A stretch of 64,000 nucleotides of DNA from Actinomycetospora sp. NBRC 106375 (GCF_030269665.1 NZ_BSTS01000003.1:62001-126000), one strand, 5' to 3'; positions 37,686 to 46,771 are shown, numbered from the stretch's first letter. A program made the numbers and translations. The notes: generated from the letters alone by a model not told the origin.

Positions 37686-38114
37686 ATGACCTCCATCGCC
37701 ACCCCGCCGGCGGGCGCCGTCCCCGCCGCCGCCCCGACACCGCGCCTCGTCGGCGGGATCGCCGTCGCCGCCCTCGGCGCGGTCGTCGTCAACGCGCTGC
37801 TCGCGCTGGCGCTGTCCGCGCTGCTCACCGGACCGGCCGTCGGGCTCGAGCCCGCCATGGCCTGGATCAGCATGAGCATCGTCGGCGTGCTGATCGGCAC
37901 GGCCGGGTGGGTCGCGGTCCGTCGCCTCGCCGCGCGGCCGGCGGCGCTGCTGCGGGTGCTGGTCCCCGTCGCGCTCGTGGTCTCGTGGATCCCCGACGCC
38001 GTCGTGCTCGCCGGTGGCGCGGGCGTGCTCAACGTCGTCGGGCTCGCCCTGATGCACGCCGTCGTCGCGGCGGCCTGTGTCGCGGTCCTGCCGCGCGTGC
38101 TCCCCGTGCGGTGA
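37686..38114 (+). CDS. DUF6069-type small membrane protein
   Basis: This 142-residue protein has four membrane segments: VGGIAVAALGAVVVNALLALAL, MAWISMSIVGVLIGTAGWVAV, LLRVLVPVALVVSWIPDAVVLA and GLALMHAVVAAACVAVLP. The WIPD within helix three and the HAVVA in helix four fit a family I know as DUF6069, function unknown. ATG 37686 follows GAAGGCTCC; an upstream start at 37650 would place the operator within the gene. It is probably controlled by the divergent MarR protein. Confidence 0.78.
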   Translation: MTSIATPPAGAVPAAAPTPRLVGGIAVAALGAVVVNALLALALSALLTGPAVGLEPAMAWISMSIVGVLIGTAGWVAVRRLAARPAALLRVLVPVALVVSWIPDAVVLAGGAGVLNVVGLALMHAVVAAACVAVLPRVLPVR

Positions 38115-38117
38115 GGG

Positions 38118-39341
38118 TCAGGCGGGCGCGACGTCGTAGACGTGCCCCGCCGTGCGCAGGCGCTCGACCAGCGCCGGGCCCATCGCCGTGGCCGGGGTCA
38201 GCGAGCCGGTGCGGTTCGGCAGCCGGTCGCCGTCGAGGGCGAGGCACAGCGCGCTCTCGCCGAGCATCACCGCGGTCGCGGCGTAGCCCGGGTCGCCCGA
38301 GCCGGAGACGCGGGCGGTGTAGCGGGCGCCGGTGGTGGTGGTCGCGTCGACGTCGTGGCGGAACCAGCCGGTCTCCTGCGTCTTCTCGCTCGGGCCGGTG
38401 CCCGGCTTCGGCAGGACCCGGTCGAGCACCTGGCGCACGCCCGGCGTCGAGAGTCCCGCGAGCAGCCCGCCGAGCCCCGCGGTCACCGCGCCGGCGGCGA
38501 CGGCGCCGACGGGTCCCTTGCCGACGCCCATGACCTCGCCGTAGCGCAGGCCCTTGCCGTACGAGTAGCCGGCGATGGCGTTCGAGCGCCGCACGATGCG
38601 GGTGTTGTACGAGGCCATGACGAACGGGGCCACCCAGCGGCCGTGCAGCCGGTGCGGCGTGGGGGTGTCGCTGGGCTGGCGGGTCTCGGGCTCGGCGTCG
38701 CGCTCGGGGCTCAGGCCGAAGGGGTCGCGCAGCAGCCTGAACACCGAGCGGTCGGCCTTCGCCGCGTCGGCGAGCCCGCGCATCGAGTCCACGGTGCCGC
38801 CGGAGACGCCGCCGCGGATGCGGGCGACGGCGGTGACGTCGGTGAGCTCGCCCTCGCCGTCGGCCTGGACGCGGCTGTGCAGCAGGAGGACCGCGAGGTC
38901 GGAGGGGATCGAGTCGTAGCCGCAGGAGTGGACGATCCGGGCGCCGGTGCTGCGCGCGACCTCGTCGAAGCGGTCGATCGCCTCGCGGGCGAACTGGACC
39001 TCGCCGGTGAGGTCGGCGTAGTGGGTGCCCGCGGTGGCGCAGGCCTCGACCACCGGCATCCCGTACTTCGCGTAGGGGCCGACGGTCGTGGCGACGACAT
39101 CGGTGGCGGCCGCCATCCGGGCCAGCGCCTCGGTGTCGGAGGTGTCGGCGACGACCAGCGGCCAGTCTCCGCCCGGGGCGGGCAGCCGGTCGCGTGCGGC
39201 CTCGAGGCGCTGCCGGGAGCGCCCGGCCAGCGCGATCCGCGTGCCAGCCGGGGCGTGGCGGGCCAGGTAGGCGGCGGTCAGCTCCCCGACGAAGCTCGTC
39301 GCGCCGAACAGGACCAGCTCGTGCTCACGATCACCGGACAT
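38118..39341 (-). CDS. Saccharopine dehydrogenase-family (trans-acting enoyl reductase-like) protein
   Basis: The 407-residue protein has an N-terminal NAD(P)-binding fold (LVLFGATSFVGELTAAYLARH, IALAGRSRQRLEAAR) and the segments TTVGPYAKYGMPVVEACATAGTHY, DLTGE and SCGYDSIPSDL. These mark the saccharopine dehydrogenase-like family, including the mycobacterial trans-acting enoyl reductase (Rv2953 type). No lipid-synthase genes are adjacent, so the substrate is unknown. ATG 39341 gives MSGDREHELVLFGA, the family's usual beginning. It converges on the DUF6069 gene with only three bases between them. Confidence 0.85.
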   Translation of the reverse strand: MSGDREHELVLFGATSFVGELTAAYLARHAPAGTRIALAGRSRQRLEAARDRLPAPGGDWPLVVADTSDTEALARMAAATDVVATTVGPYAKYGMPVVEACATAGTHYADLTGEVQFAREAIDRFDEVARSTGARIVHSCGYDSIPSDLAVLLLHSRVQADGEGELTDVTAVARIRGGVSGGTVDSMRGLADAAKADRSVFRLLRDPFGLSPERDAEPETRQPSDTPTPHRLHGRWVAPFVMASYNTRIVRRSNAIAGYSYGKGLRYGEVMGVGKGPVGAVAAGAVTAGLGGLLAGLSTPGVRQVLDRVLPKPGTGPSEKTQETGWFRHDVDATTTTGARYTARVSGSGDPGYAATAVMLGESALCLALDGDRLPNRTGSLTPATAMGPALVERLRTAGHVYDVAPA

Positions 39342-39403
39342 GGCGGAACGATAGCGGCGCACCCCAGGTGCAGCAGGGCGCGCCGCCGCCGCTCACCGAG
39401 GGC

Positions 39404-39616
39404 TCAGTGCCGGATCGGGGCTTCGGTCACCGGGAGCCCGACGGCGCGGGCGAGGCCGAGCATGCCCAGCAGCTCGGCACAGTCCTCGACCCCGGTCGCC
39501 CGGGAGGCGACGACGCGGGCCGCGCTGAGCTGGTCCTGCTCGTGGGCGGCGAGCGCGGACTCGTGGGCTCCCGTCACGCGGTTCGCCACCGGGTCGGCCT
39601 TGGGGCGGGCCTTCAC
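39404..39616 (-). CDS. Small hypothetical protein (70 aa)
   Basis: A GTG at 39616 starts a 70-residue helical protein (VKARPKADPVANRV, then HEQDQLSAARVVASRATG and ELLGMLGLARAVGLPVTE). Its start overlaps the stop of the upstream lysine-rich gene by GTGA, and the frame shows normal third-position GC use. A longer frame upstream is not protein-like. I do not recognise it. Confidence 0.55.
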   Translation of the reverse strand: MKARPKADPVANRVTGAHESALAAHEQDQLSAARVVASRATGVEDCAELLGMLGLARAVGLPVTEAPIRH

Positions 39617-39777
39617 GGCGCGCCCCCCTGGCTGCGCGGGCTGCGGGCGTTGCGGGTGGCCGCGGCGAAGGCGCCGTCGTCGCCGGCGTCCTTCCTGGCC
39701 TTCTTGATGGCCCGCTTCTCCTTGATGGACTTGCCGGACTTCTTGCTCGCGGTCTGGCGCGGCGACTTGTCGGACAC
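39613..39777 (-). CDS. Small lysine-rich protein (54 aa)
   Basis: A short gene of 55 codons starts at GTG 39777 with GGGGAG just upstream. The protein begins VSDKSPRQTASKKSGKSI and continues KEKRAIKKARKDAG, with a Ser/Gly/Pro tail. I recall many actinobacteria with a small basic protein of the form ...KSPRQ..SKKSGKSLKEKRA..., function unknown. The basic sequence could bind nucleic acid or the ribosome. It is coupled to the following 70-residue gene. Confidence 0.7.
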   Translation of the reverse strand: MSDKSPRQTASKKSGKSIKEKRAIKKARKDAGDDGAFAAATRNARSPRSQGGAP

Positions 39778-39894
39778 GGGGTCTCCCCGAGGAGGCCGTC
39801 GCGGCGGCCCGTGGCAGGCCGGGCGTGACGGTGGTTGACCGGCACGGGCCGCGCCGAGGAGCGCGCTTCCCTTCGCTCATCCCACAGGCGACGT

Positions 39895-39911
39895 CCGGAG
39901 CTCCGCTCCGG
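39895..39911. terminator. Short hairpin in the gap after the F420-type reductase gene
   Basis: CCGGAG-5-CTCCGG forms a 6-bp stem in the 187-base gap between the reductase stop (39965, minus strand) and the lysine-rich gene start. It is a weak terminator candidate and the only structure I see in that gap. Confidence 0.3.
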
Positions 39912-39964
39912 GCCGGTACGTGGTCCACGTTACCCGGTGCGCCCGCTCAGCGGGCCGTGCTCGC

Positions 39965-40414
39965 TCATCGCGGTGTGATCGCGAAGACCGGGTGGCGGTC
40001 GGCGATCGCCGCGAGCTCGGCGTCGCTCGCGTCGGCGCCGACGCCGGAGAAGAACGCGCCGACCTCCCACGCCCAGGCGCGCAGGTACGCACGCAGCACC
40101 GGCACCTTGTCAGCGTCGGCCAGCTCGACGGCGCGCACGGTCTCGGTGCGGCGCCCGACGTGCAGCTCGGCCTCGCCGGCGACGCGCAGGTTGCGCACCC
40201 ACTGGGTGTGGCCGCGCGCGGCGACGAGGTAGCGGCGGCCCTCGTACGTCAGCGGGTTGACCGGCGTGGTGCGCACCTCGCCGCTGGTGCGCCCGCGGAC
40301 CCCGAGCACGGCGGAGCCCGCCAGCGGGACGCCGAGGCGTGTCAGTCCGGCCACGAGGGGGTTCATCACGCGGCGGGTGATGCGGCCGGGGGCCTGGTAG
40401 TGGCTGGTGTTCAC
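39965..40414 (-). CDS. Deazaflavin (F420)-dependent nitroreductase-family protein
   Basis: The 149-residue protein has the split-barrel fold of Ddn/FDOR-B enzymes: LGVRGRTSGEVRTTPVNPL, YEGRRYLVAARGHTQWVRNLRVAGEAELHVGRR, ELADADKVPVLRAYLRAW. RTSGxxRTTPV and WVRNLRA are the F420-binding signatures. Such enzymes reduce quinones, nitro compounds or menaquinone with F420H2. The GTG at 40414 follows GAGGAGACACC; a longer frame would run through the operator region. It is divergent from a TetR-type gene with three operator-like repeats between them. Confidence 0.86.
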   Translation of the reverse strand: MNTSHYQAPGRITRRVMNPLVAGLTRLGVPLAGSAVLGVRGRTSGEVRTTPVNPLTYEGRRYLVAARGHTQWVRNLRVAGEAELHVGRRTETVRAVELADADKVPVLRAYLRAWAWEVGAFFSGVGADASDAELAAIADRHPVFAITPR

Positions 40415-40438
40415 GGTGTCTCCTCGGGACGTCTTCTG

Positions 40439-40503
40439 AGAGCGCTGCTCTCGATGAAGAGCAGTGTTCTCGAAAAGTGGCTCCTCGTCAAGAGCACTGC
40501 TCT
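40439..40503. promoter_or_regulatory. Three repeated TetR-type operator sites
   Basis: The 13-base site AGAGC(A/G)(G/C)TG(C/T)TCT occurs at 40439-40451, 40458-40470 and 40491-40503, each followed by CGA. The consensus is near-palindromic and fills the divergent promoter between the F420-type reductase and the TetR-family gene. It indicates autorepression and control of the reductase. Confidence 0.65.
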
Positions 40504-40526
40504 CGATCCGTGGCAGGATGCTGGTC

Positions 40527-41183
40527 ATGCCCCCCGGAGCCCGCGCGCGGGCACGTGCCGAGACGAGCCGCGCGATCCTCGACGAGGCGCGCCGCCAGCT
40601 CGCGCGGGAGGGCGCCGCGGCGCTCTCGCTGCGCTCGGTGGCGCGCGAGGTCGGGATGGTGTCGTCGGCGGTCTACCGCTACGTGGCCAGCCGCGACGAG
40701 CTCCTCACGCGCCTGATCGTCGAGGCCTACGACGCGATCGGGGAGGCCGCCGAAGGCGCGCGCGACGACGGCGCCGGTCCCCGGGCGCAGTGGCGGGCGG
40801 TGTGGCGGGCCGTGCGCGCCTGGGCGCACGAGCACCCGGCCGAGTACGGCCTGATCTACGGCACGCCCGTCCCCGGCTACGCCGCCCCGACCGAGACGAT
40901 CCCGGCCGCCGGGCGCGTCGGCGTCGTCCTCGCGGGCATCGTCGTCGCCCACGGCGACCCCGGTGCGGTCGGCGGCTGGCCCTCGGTGGTCCGGGACGAC
41001 GTCCTGCCCGAGCTCGCCCGCCCGGTGGTCGTGCCCGCGGTCGTCGCGTGGACGCAGCTCTTCGGCACGGTGGGCTTCGAGCTCTTCGGCCAGTACGAGA
41101 ACGTCGTGACCGACCGAGACGCCTACTTCGACGCGGTCGCCGACGCCGCCGCGACGTCCGTGGGGCTCCCCGCGGGCAGGTGA
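40527..41183 (+). CDS. TetR/AcrR-family transcriptional regulator
   Basis: The 218-residue protein has a TetR N-terminal helix-turn-helix: RAILDEARRQLAREGAAALSLRSVAREVGMVSSAVYRYVASRDELLTRLI. The C-terminal part (QWRAVWRAVRAWAHEHPAEYGLIYGTPVPGY) belongs to a common actinobacterial subgroup with a WHG-type ligand domain. ATG 40527 gives MPPGARARARAETS; earlier starts would lie within the operator repeats. It likely represses itself and the divergent reductase. Confidence 0.88.
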   Translation: MPPGARARARAETSRAILDEARRQLAREGAAALSLRSVAREVGMVSSAVYRYVASRDELLTRLIVEAYDAIGEAAEGARDDGAGPRAQWRAVWRAVRAWAHEHPAEYGLIYGTPVPGYAAPTETIPAAGRVGVVLAGIVVAHGDPGAVGGWPSVVRDDVLPELARPVVVPAVVAWTQLFGTVGFELFGQYENVVTDRDAYFDAVADAAATSVGLPAGR

Positions 41184-41268
41184 CGCCGTCCGGACGCTTG
41201 ACGCCGTCGTCCCGGCGCCGGACGGTGTGCTTCGCCTGACATCGGCAGGGACGTCGAGAGGGGATGCG

Positions 41269-41544
41269 ATGGCCGAGCACGACCGGTCCGGTGACGAGGA
41301 ACGCCCGCCGCCGATCCCCGAGGCGATCCGGCGCGAGCGCGAGGCCGAGGAAGCCGCCGATGCCGACAGCGTGACCTCGATCGCGAGCACCGAGAGCCGC
41401 GGGCGCCACGCCAAGGGCGACGAGGACTCCCTGCCCGGTGCCGAGGCGCGTGAGCGCGCCGCCGAGGAGTCCGCCGACGCCGAGCAGGCGCAGTCGGACA
41501 ACCCGTCCATCCCGGGCACCGAGCAGCGGGGCCGCTCCGACTGA
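41269..41544 (+). CDS. Small acidic hypothetical protein (91 aa)
   Basis: This 91-residue protein is strongly acidic and probably disordered. It contains two related segments (PEAIRREREAEEAADADS and GAEARERAAEESADAEQ), suggesting an internal duplication, with Ser/Gly linkers. ATG 41269 follows GAGAGGGG. No membrane segment or motif is present and I do not recognise it. An inverted repeat CCGTCCGG/CCGGACGG (41186-41225) lies in the gap before it. Confidence 0.6.
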   Translation: MAEHDRSGDEERPPPIPEAIRREREAEEAADADSVTSIASTESRGRHAKGDEDSLPGAEARERAAEESADAEQAQSDNPSIPGTEQRGRSD

Positions 41545-41547
41545 CGG

Positions 41548-42189
41548 TCAGCCGCCCGCGCGCGCCGCGGCCCCGGCGCGCAGCCCCGCGATCATGAGGT
41601 CGAGACCGTGCCGGAACGGGGCCTCGTGGTCGGCGGCCGTGCCGGTGCGCGCCGCGAGCACGGGCGCGAGCGCCTCGAGGTGCGGGTAGGAGCCCGGGGG
41701 ACGCGCCGGCGCGCCGGTCTCGCGGTCGCGCTCGGCGTGGTACTCGATCGCCGAGCCGATGACGAGGTTGCCGACGGCCTGGACGGTCGCGAACGCGTCG
41801 GCGGGGGAGAAGCCCGCCCGGACGAGGGTGCCGAGTGTCAGCTCCACCACCGGCAACGAGGCCTCGGTCGGACGGTTGCCCGCGACCACCAGGGCGGCGT
41901 CGCGGTGCGCGACCAGGGCCCGGAACTGCCGGACGGCGCGCTCGCGCAGCCAGTCCGCCCAGTCCTCGCCCGGCGCGAGCGGCGTGACTTGCCACTGGTC
42001 GGCGAGCAGGCGCTCGGCGACGTGGTCGAGCAGGGTCCGTTTGTCGGCGACGTGCCAGTACAGCGTCGGCGCGCTCACCCCGAGCTCGCGGGCGAGCCGG
42101 CGCAGCGAGAGCCCCTCGAGGCCGACCTCGGCGAGCAGGTCCACCGCGGCGTCGACGACGTCGTCGCGGGTGAGGGTCTGGCGCGCCAC
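41548..42189 (-). CDS. TetR-family regulator with tetracycline-repressor-like C-terminus
   Basis: The 213-residue regulator has the N-terminal HTH TRDDVVDAAVDLLAEVGLEGLSLRRLARELGVSAPTLYWHV and DKRTLLDHVAERLL, the TetR(class)-type pattern with SAPTLYWHV. The C-terminal half has HRDAALVVAGNRPTEA and AFATVQAVGNLVIGSAI, typical of TetR_C-type ligand domains. It is divergent from a two-gene ABC exporter and very likely represses it through the operator at 42235-42247. The GTG start lies at 42189. Confidence 0.9.
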   Translation of the reverse strand: MARQTLTRDDVVDAAVDLLAEVGLEGLSLRRLARELGVSAPTLYWHVADKRTLLDHVAERLLADQWQVTPLAPGEDWADWLRERAVRQFRALVAHRDAALVVAGNRPTEASLPVVELTLGTLVRAGFSPADAFATVQAVGNLVIGSAIEYHAERDRETGAPARPPGSYPHLEALAPVLAARTGTAADHEAPFRHGLDLMIAGLRAGAAARAGG

Positions 42190-42211
42190 CGCGGAAACCT
42201 CCTTGCCGTCT

Positions 42212-42247
42212 CTAACAGCGTCAGAGTAGCGTCTCTAACACTGTTAG
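42212..42247. promoter_or_regulatory. TetR operator between regulator and ABC exporter
   Basis: CTAACACTGTTAG (42235-42247) is a near-perfect palindrome, preceded at 42212-42224 by the related CTAACAGCGTCAG. Both lie in the 68-base divergent gap just ahead of the exporter's ribosome site, where a bound repressor would block transcription. Confidence 0.7.
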
Positions 42248-42257
42248 GGGAGGACGC

Positions 42258-43262
42258 ATGGACACCACCACGGGGCCGAGCGGCCCGGCCGTCTCCGTCC
42301 GCGGCCTCGTCAAGCGCTACGGCAGCGGCGAGAAGCAGGTCGAGGCGGTCCGCGGGATCGATCTCGAGGTCGCGCGCGGCGAGACCTTCGGCTTCCTCGG
42401 CCCGAACGGGGCCGGGAAGTCCACCACGATCAACATCCTGTGCACGCTGGTCGAGCCGACCGCCGGTGACGCCGAGGTCGTCGGGCTCGACGTCGTGCGC
42501 GACCGCGCGGCGGTGCGCCGCCGGATCGGCCTGGTCTTCCAGGACCCGACGCTCGACGGCCCGATGTCGGGCGAGCAGAACCTGCGGTTCCACCAGGAGC
42601 TCTACGGCGTCGACCGCCGCCGCGCGCCCGGCCGGCGCGAGGAGGTCCTGCGCATGGTGGGGCTCTGGGAGCGGCGGGCCGACGAGGTGCGGACCTACTC
42701 CGGCGGCATGCGGCGCCGCCTCGAGATCGCCCGCGGGCTGCTGCACTCGCCGCAGGTGCTCTTCCTCGACGAGCCGACGATCGGGCTCGACCCGCAGACC
42801 CGGGGCTCCATCTGGGACTACGTCGCGGAGCTGCACCACACCGAGGAGATCACGGTCTTCGTCACCACCCACTACATGGACGAGGCCGAGCACTGCGACC
42901 GGATCGCGATCATGAACGAGGGGCGGATCGTCGCCCTCGACACCCCGGACGCGCTGAAGGCCCAGGTCGGCGCCGACCGCGTCACGATCACCACCGACGA
43001 CGACGAGGCGGCGCTGCGGGCGCTGCGCACCGAGTTCGGGCTGGAGGGCGCGGTGCGCGAGGGCGTCGTGTCGATCGCCGTGCCCGACGGCGCGGGGTTC
43101 GTGCCGCGACTGTTCGACCGGCTGGGCGTCGGCATCCGGTCCGTCACCGTCACCCGGCCCAGCCTCGACGACGTGTTCCTCGCCCACACCGGCACGACGA
43201 TCCGCGACGCCGAGACCGGGCCGAGCATGCACCCGATGGCCATGCGGATGAGAGGGCGCTGA
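42258..43262 (+). CDS. DrrA-type ABC exporter ATP-binding protein
   Basis: The 334-residue ATPase has Walker [13 protein letters not shown], the Q-loop region [12 protein letters not shown], the signature [12 protein letters not shown], Walker [13 protein letters not shown] and the switch His in [10 protein letters not shown]. The ~90-residue C-terminal extension ([19 protein letters not shown]...[12 protein letters not shown]) is typical of DrrA/daunorubicin-resistance ATPases. With the next gene it should export a drug or lipid. ATG 42258 follows GGGGAGGACGC. It is controlled by the divergent TetR protein. Confidence 0.93.
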   Translation: MDTTTGPSGPAVSVRGLVKRYGSGEKQVEAVRGIDLEVARGETFGFLGPNGAGKSTTINILCTLVEPTAGDAEVVGLDVVRDRAAVRRRIGLVFQDPTLDGPMSGEQNLRFHQELYGVDRRRAPGRREEVLRMVGLWERRADEVRTYSGGMRRRLEIARGLLHSPQVLFLDEPTIGLDPQTRGSIWDYVAELHHTEEITVFVTTHYMDEAEHCDRIAIMNEGRIVALDTPDALKAQVGADRVTITTDDDEAALRALRTEFGLEGAVREGVVSIAVPDGAGFVPRLFDRLGVGIRSVTVTRPSLDDVFLAHTGTTIRDAETGPSMHPMAMRMRGR

Positions 43263-44125
43263 TGACCACCACCCTGACCCCCGAGTCCCTCCACATCCCC
43301 GAGAGCAGCCTCGCCACCGAGGCGCGCGCCGCCGTCGTCGTCTGGCAGCGCGAGATGATCCGCTTCGTCAAGGACCGGTCCCGGATCCTGTCGTCGCTCG
43401 CGCAGCCGCTGCTGTTCCTCTTCGTGCTCGGCAGCGGCCTGGGCTCGCTGCTGAACAGCAGCGCCGGCGGGTCCGTCCAGTTCACGACGTTCCTGTTCCC
43501 GGGCGTCATGGCGATCTCGGTGCTGTTCACCGCGGCGTTCGCGGGCATCTCGATCGTCTGGGACCGCGAGTTCGGGTTCCTGCGCGAGATGCTCGTCGCG
43601 CCGGTGTCGACGGCGTCGATCCTCGTCGGCAAGGCCCTGGGCGGGGCCTCGGTCGCCACCCTGCAGTGCCTGGTCCTGCTGGCGCTGGCCGGGCTCGTCG
43701 GCGTGCCCTACGACCCGCTGATGCTCCTCGGCATGATCGGTCTGATCTTCCTGATGGCCTTCATGATCACGGCGCTGGGGCTGGTGCTCGCCGCACGTGT
43801 GCGGCAGGTGCAGACGGCGATGCCGCTCGTCCAGCTCGTGATCACGCCGCTGATGTTCCTGTCCGGCGCCCTGTTCCCGCTCTCGGGCCTGCCGACCTGG
43901 CTCACCGTGCTCACGCACGTCAACCCGATGACCTACGCCGTGGAGCCGCTGCGCTCGCTCGTGTTCGACCACCTCGACGTCGACGCCGCCACCCGCGCGC
44001 GCTTCGACCCGGGCATCGTCTGGGGCACCTGGGTCGTGCCGGTGGGCGTGCAGATCCTCATGACGATCGGCTTCTGCGTGCTGCTGCTGGCGCTCGCGGT
44101 GTGGCGGTTCCGGCGGACGGAGTGA
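43262..44125 (+). CDS. ABC-2 type transporter permease
   Basis: This 287-residue permease with six membrane segments is the partner of the preceding ATPase. It has an N-terminal cytosolic part (VVVWQREMIRFVKDRSRILSS), PLLFLFVLGSGLGSLL as first helix, the FGFLREMLVAPVSTASILVGKA coupling region and the LSGALFPLSGLPTWL loop. This is the DrrB/ABC2_membrane pattern. Its ATG shares the A of the preceding TGA stop. The substrate is unknown. Confidence 0.92.
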   Translation: MTTTLTPESLHIPESSLATEARAAVVVWQREMIRFVKDRSRILSSLAQPLLFLFVLGSGLGSLLNSSAGGSVQFTTFLFPGVMAISVLFTAAFAGISIVWDREFGFLREMLVAPVSTASILVGKALGGASVATLQCLVLLALAGLVGVPYDPLMLLGMIGLIFLMAFMITALGLVLAARVRQVQTAMPLVQLVITPLMFLSGALFPLSGLPTWLTVLTHVNPMTYAVEPLRSLVFDHLDVDAATRARFDPGIVWGTWVVPVGVQILMTIGFCVLLLALAVWRFRRTE

Positions 44126-45514
44126 TCACGCCTCGGGATCGAGCGCGAGCCCCAGCAGCGCGTTCTCGATGACCTCCGGCAGCGCCGGGTGGATCCAGTA
44201 CTGGTGCTCGGCCATCGTGCGCGCGTCGAGCCCGAAGGTGATCGCCTGGATGAGGGGCTGGATGAGCGACGAGGCCTCGGGGCCCATGAGGTGGGCGCCG
44301 AGCAGCGTGCCGTCGGTCGGGTCGGCGATGAGCTTGACGACGCCGGTGGTGTCCTCCATCGCCCAGCCGAAGGCGACGTCGCCGTAGCGCTGGACCTTGG
44401 TGACGTAGCGGATGCCGCGCTCGCGGCAGTCCTGCTCGCGTAGCCCGATCGTCGCGATCTGCGGGTCGGTGAACACCGCCGAGGGCACGTGGGCGTTGTT
44501 GGTCGCGCGCGGGTCGTCGGGGTGCAGCAGGTTGTGCCGCACGACCGCGGCCTCGTGGTTGGCGACGTGCTTGAGCTGGAACGGCGAGCTGACGTCGCCC
44601 AGCGCCCACACCCCGGGCACCGAGGTGCGCTGCTGCTCGTCGACGACGATCCGCCCGTCGGGGTGCAGGTCGAGCCCGCCGGCCGCGGCGTCGAGGCGGT
44701 CGCCGTTGGGGAGGCGTCCGGTGGCGACGAGCAGGGCGTCGGCCTCGATCTGCCCGTGCTGGCAGTGCACCACGATCGTGCCGTCGGCGCGCTGCTCGGG
44801 CGGCGCGGTCGGGGCGGCGTCGACGAGCACGTTCCAGCGGGTCGCCGCCAGCTCGGTGAATCGCGCGGAGATCTCCTCGTCCTGCTCGCGCAGCAGCGCG
44901 GGCCCGCGCGTCGCGATGGTGACCTCGCTGCCCAGGGCGGAGAACACGTGCGCGAACTCGGCGGCGATGTAGCCCCCGCCGATGATCGTCAGGCGGCGCG
45001 GGACCTCGTCGATGCGCATCACGTCGTCGGACGTGTAGTACGGCACGCCGCTCTCGACGATCTTCTCGGGGATCGCCGGGCGCGCGCCGGCGGCCACGAC
45101 GAAGCGGTCGCCGGTGACGGCCACCGGCGCGCCGCCGTCGGTCGGGGTGACCTCGAGCGCGCGCTCGCCGGTGAACCGGGCGTGGCCGAGGTAGACGGTG
45201 GTGTCGGACTGCTCCTGGCGGTAGCGCCGGCCGCCTGCCGAGATCGGGTCGATGCGGGAGAACACGCGGTCGCGGATGTCGGTCCAGCGGATCTTGTCGA
45301 TCGACGCGTCGATGCCGTAGGTGCCGGACCGCCGGATGATCTCGGCGACGTCGGCGGCGTAGACGAACATCTTCGTCGGGATGCAGCCCACGTTGAGGCA
45401 CGTCCCGCCGTAGATCCCGTGCTCGACGATCGCCACGTCGAGGCCGGCGAAGCGCTCGTCCGGGATCGAGTTGCCCGAGCCGGTGCCGATGATGACGAGA
45501 TCGTGGTGAGGCAC
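44126..45514 (-). CDS. mtr: Mycothione reductase
   Basis: Mtr reduces mycothiol disulfide with NADPH, keeping the actinobacterial thiol pool reduced. The ~462-residue flavoprotein has [18 protein letters not shown], the redox Cys pair in [17 protein letters not shown], the NADPH domain [43 protein letters not shown] and the C-terminal catalytic His in [18 protein letters not shown]. Start uncertain: GTG 45514 ([10 protein letters not shown]) or GTG 45523. It directly converges on the ABC permease gene. Its presence marks the host as a mycothiol producer. Confidence 0.93.
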   Translation of the reverse strand: MPHHDLVIIGTGSGNSIPDERFAGLDVAIVEHGIYGGTCLNVGCIPTKMFVYAADVAEIIRRSGTYGIDASIDKIRWTDIRDRVFSRIDPISAGGRRYRQEQSDTTVYLGHARFTGERALEVTPTDGGAPVAVTGDRFVVAAGARPAIPEKIVESGVPYYTSDDVMRIDEVPRRLTIIGGGYIAAEFAHVFSALGSEVTIATRGPALLREQDEEISARFTELAATRWNVLVDAAPTAPPEQRADGTIVVHCQHGQIEADALLVATGRLPNGDRLDAAAGGLDLHPDGRIVVDEQQRTSVPGVWALGDVSSPFQLKHVANHEAAVVRHNLLHPDDPRATNNAHVPSAVFTDPQIATIGLREQDCRERGIRYVTKVQRYGDVAFGWAMEDTTGVVKLIADPTDGTLLGAHLMGPEASSLIQPLIQAITFGLDARTMAEHQYWIHPALPEVIENALLGLALDPEA

Positions 45515-45835
45515 GGGCCCCACGGTAGTGCGCGACCGGACCGGCTGCGGTCCCGGCCGACCGCCGGTGTGGGTGGCGGGGCCCACGACGAACGGTCACG
45601 ACGACCTCCGCTCGGCGATCCGAGCCGACCGCTTGCCGCCGAAGCGCCACCCGTCGGTGTCGTTTACCGACAGAAATCGACCGTTCGTCGTCGCTCGGCG
45701 GAGCGAACCTGCCCCGTTCCGTCTTGTCGCCCGCCCTCGGCGGCTGCTGTCGTCTGCGGCCGACGGCGGATGACCGCTCGGCTGATCGGCCTATATGGCC
45801 AGAGCCGAACGGACGTGAGCGGAGGGGCGGGACGG
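45515..45835. other. 321-bp divergent intergenic region (mtr / protease)
   Basis: This gap must hold both promoters. Part of it is less GC-rich (TTTACCGACAGAAATCGACC near 45663). The only structured site I see is GGCC-TATAT-GGCC (45788-45800), 35 bases before the protease start, which could be a -10-containing operator. There is no convincing small gene. Confidence 0.4.
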
Positions 45836-46717
45836 ATGAGGAACGGCGTGCGCGACGGGGTCACCGCGGTCGGACGGACCCTCGTGCTCGTCGGGATATC
45901 CCTCCTGCTGGCGCTGACCGCGGTCGGGACCGCGGCGGCCGCTCCCTCCATCGTGACCGGCGACGACCCGGGCACCGACCCGGGGACGGGCGGTGGTTCC
46001 GGCGGCTCCGGCTCCGGGCTCACCGTGGACGCCGGGACGCGGGTCGTCGGCGGGGCGCAGACGACCACCACCGAGGTCCCGTGGGCGGTGTTCCTCACCG
46101 ACGCCGGCGGCTTCCAGTTCTGCGGCGCGACGCTCGTCGCGCCGACCAAGGTCCTCACCGCGGCGCACTGCATGGCGAGCACCGCCGCCGACCAGGTGCG
46201 GGTGGTCGCCGGCCGCGACGACAAGCAGTCGAGCGCGGGGGAGACGCTGAAGGTGGCGTCGGCGTGGGTCAGCCCCGAGTTCGAGGGTGTCGGGAAGGGC
46301 ACCGACCTCGCGGTGCTCACCCTGGCGACCCCCAGCACCCGTACCCCGCTGCCGCTCGCCGGGCCCGGCGACGAGTCGCTCTACACCGACGGGCGCGCCG
46401 CCCAGGTCTACGGCTGGGGCGCGACCGCCGAGAACGCGCCGCCGTCGCGCTACCTGCTGACGGCGACGGTGCCGATGCGCGGCGACACCTACTGCCGCGC
46501 CGGCGACGGGACGTTCGACGGACGCAAGCTGACCTGCGCCGGGTTCGACGCGGGCGGCGTCGACTCCTGCCAGGGCGACTCCGGCGGCCCGCTCGTCGCC
46601 GGCGGCAAGCTCATCGGGGTCACGTCCTTCGGCGACGGGTGCGCCCGCGCCGGGCGTCCCGGCTACTACGTGCGGGTCGCGGCCGTGAGCACCGCGCTGG
46701 CACCGCAGCTCGCCTGA
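45836..46717 (+). CDS. Secreted trypsin-like serine protease (S1)
   Basis: The 293-residue precursor has a signal peptide ([22 protein letters not shown]), then a Gly/Ser/Asp-rich propeptide and a trypsin domain beginning [15 protein letters not shown]. The catalytic triad is His111 in LTAAHC, Asp157 in GTDLAVLTL and Ser249 in CQGDSGGP. Cys pairs around CGATLV...AAHC and SCQGDSGG...DGC would form the usual disulfides. An Asp six residues before the catalytic Ser ([11 protein letters not shown]) predicts trypsin-like Arg/Lys specificity. ATG 45836 follows GGAGGGG. It is exported. Confidence 0.93.
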   Translation: MRNGVRDGVTAVGRTLVLVGISLLLALTAVGTAAAAPSIVTGDDPGTDPGTGGGSGGSGSGLTVDAGTRVVGGAQTTTTEVPWAVFLTDAGGFQFCGATLVAPTKVLTAAHCMASTAADQVRVVAGRDDKQSSAGETLKVASAWVSPEFEGVGKGTDLAVLTLATPSTRTPLPLAGPGDESLYTDGRAAQVYGWGATAENAPPSRYLLTATVPMRGDTYCRAGDGTFDGRKLTCAGFDAGGVDSCQGDSGGPLVAGGKLIGVTSFGDGCARAGRPGYYVRVAAVSTALAPQLA

Positions 46718-46771
46718 GCTGCGCACCCAGGACGTGCGGACCGGAGGGCAGACCGGTCCGGCGAGACGGGT

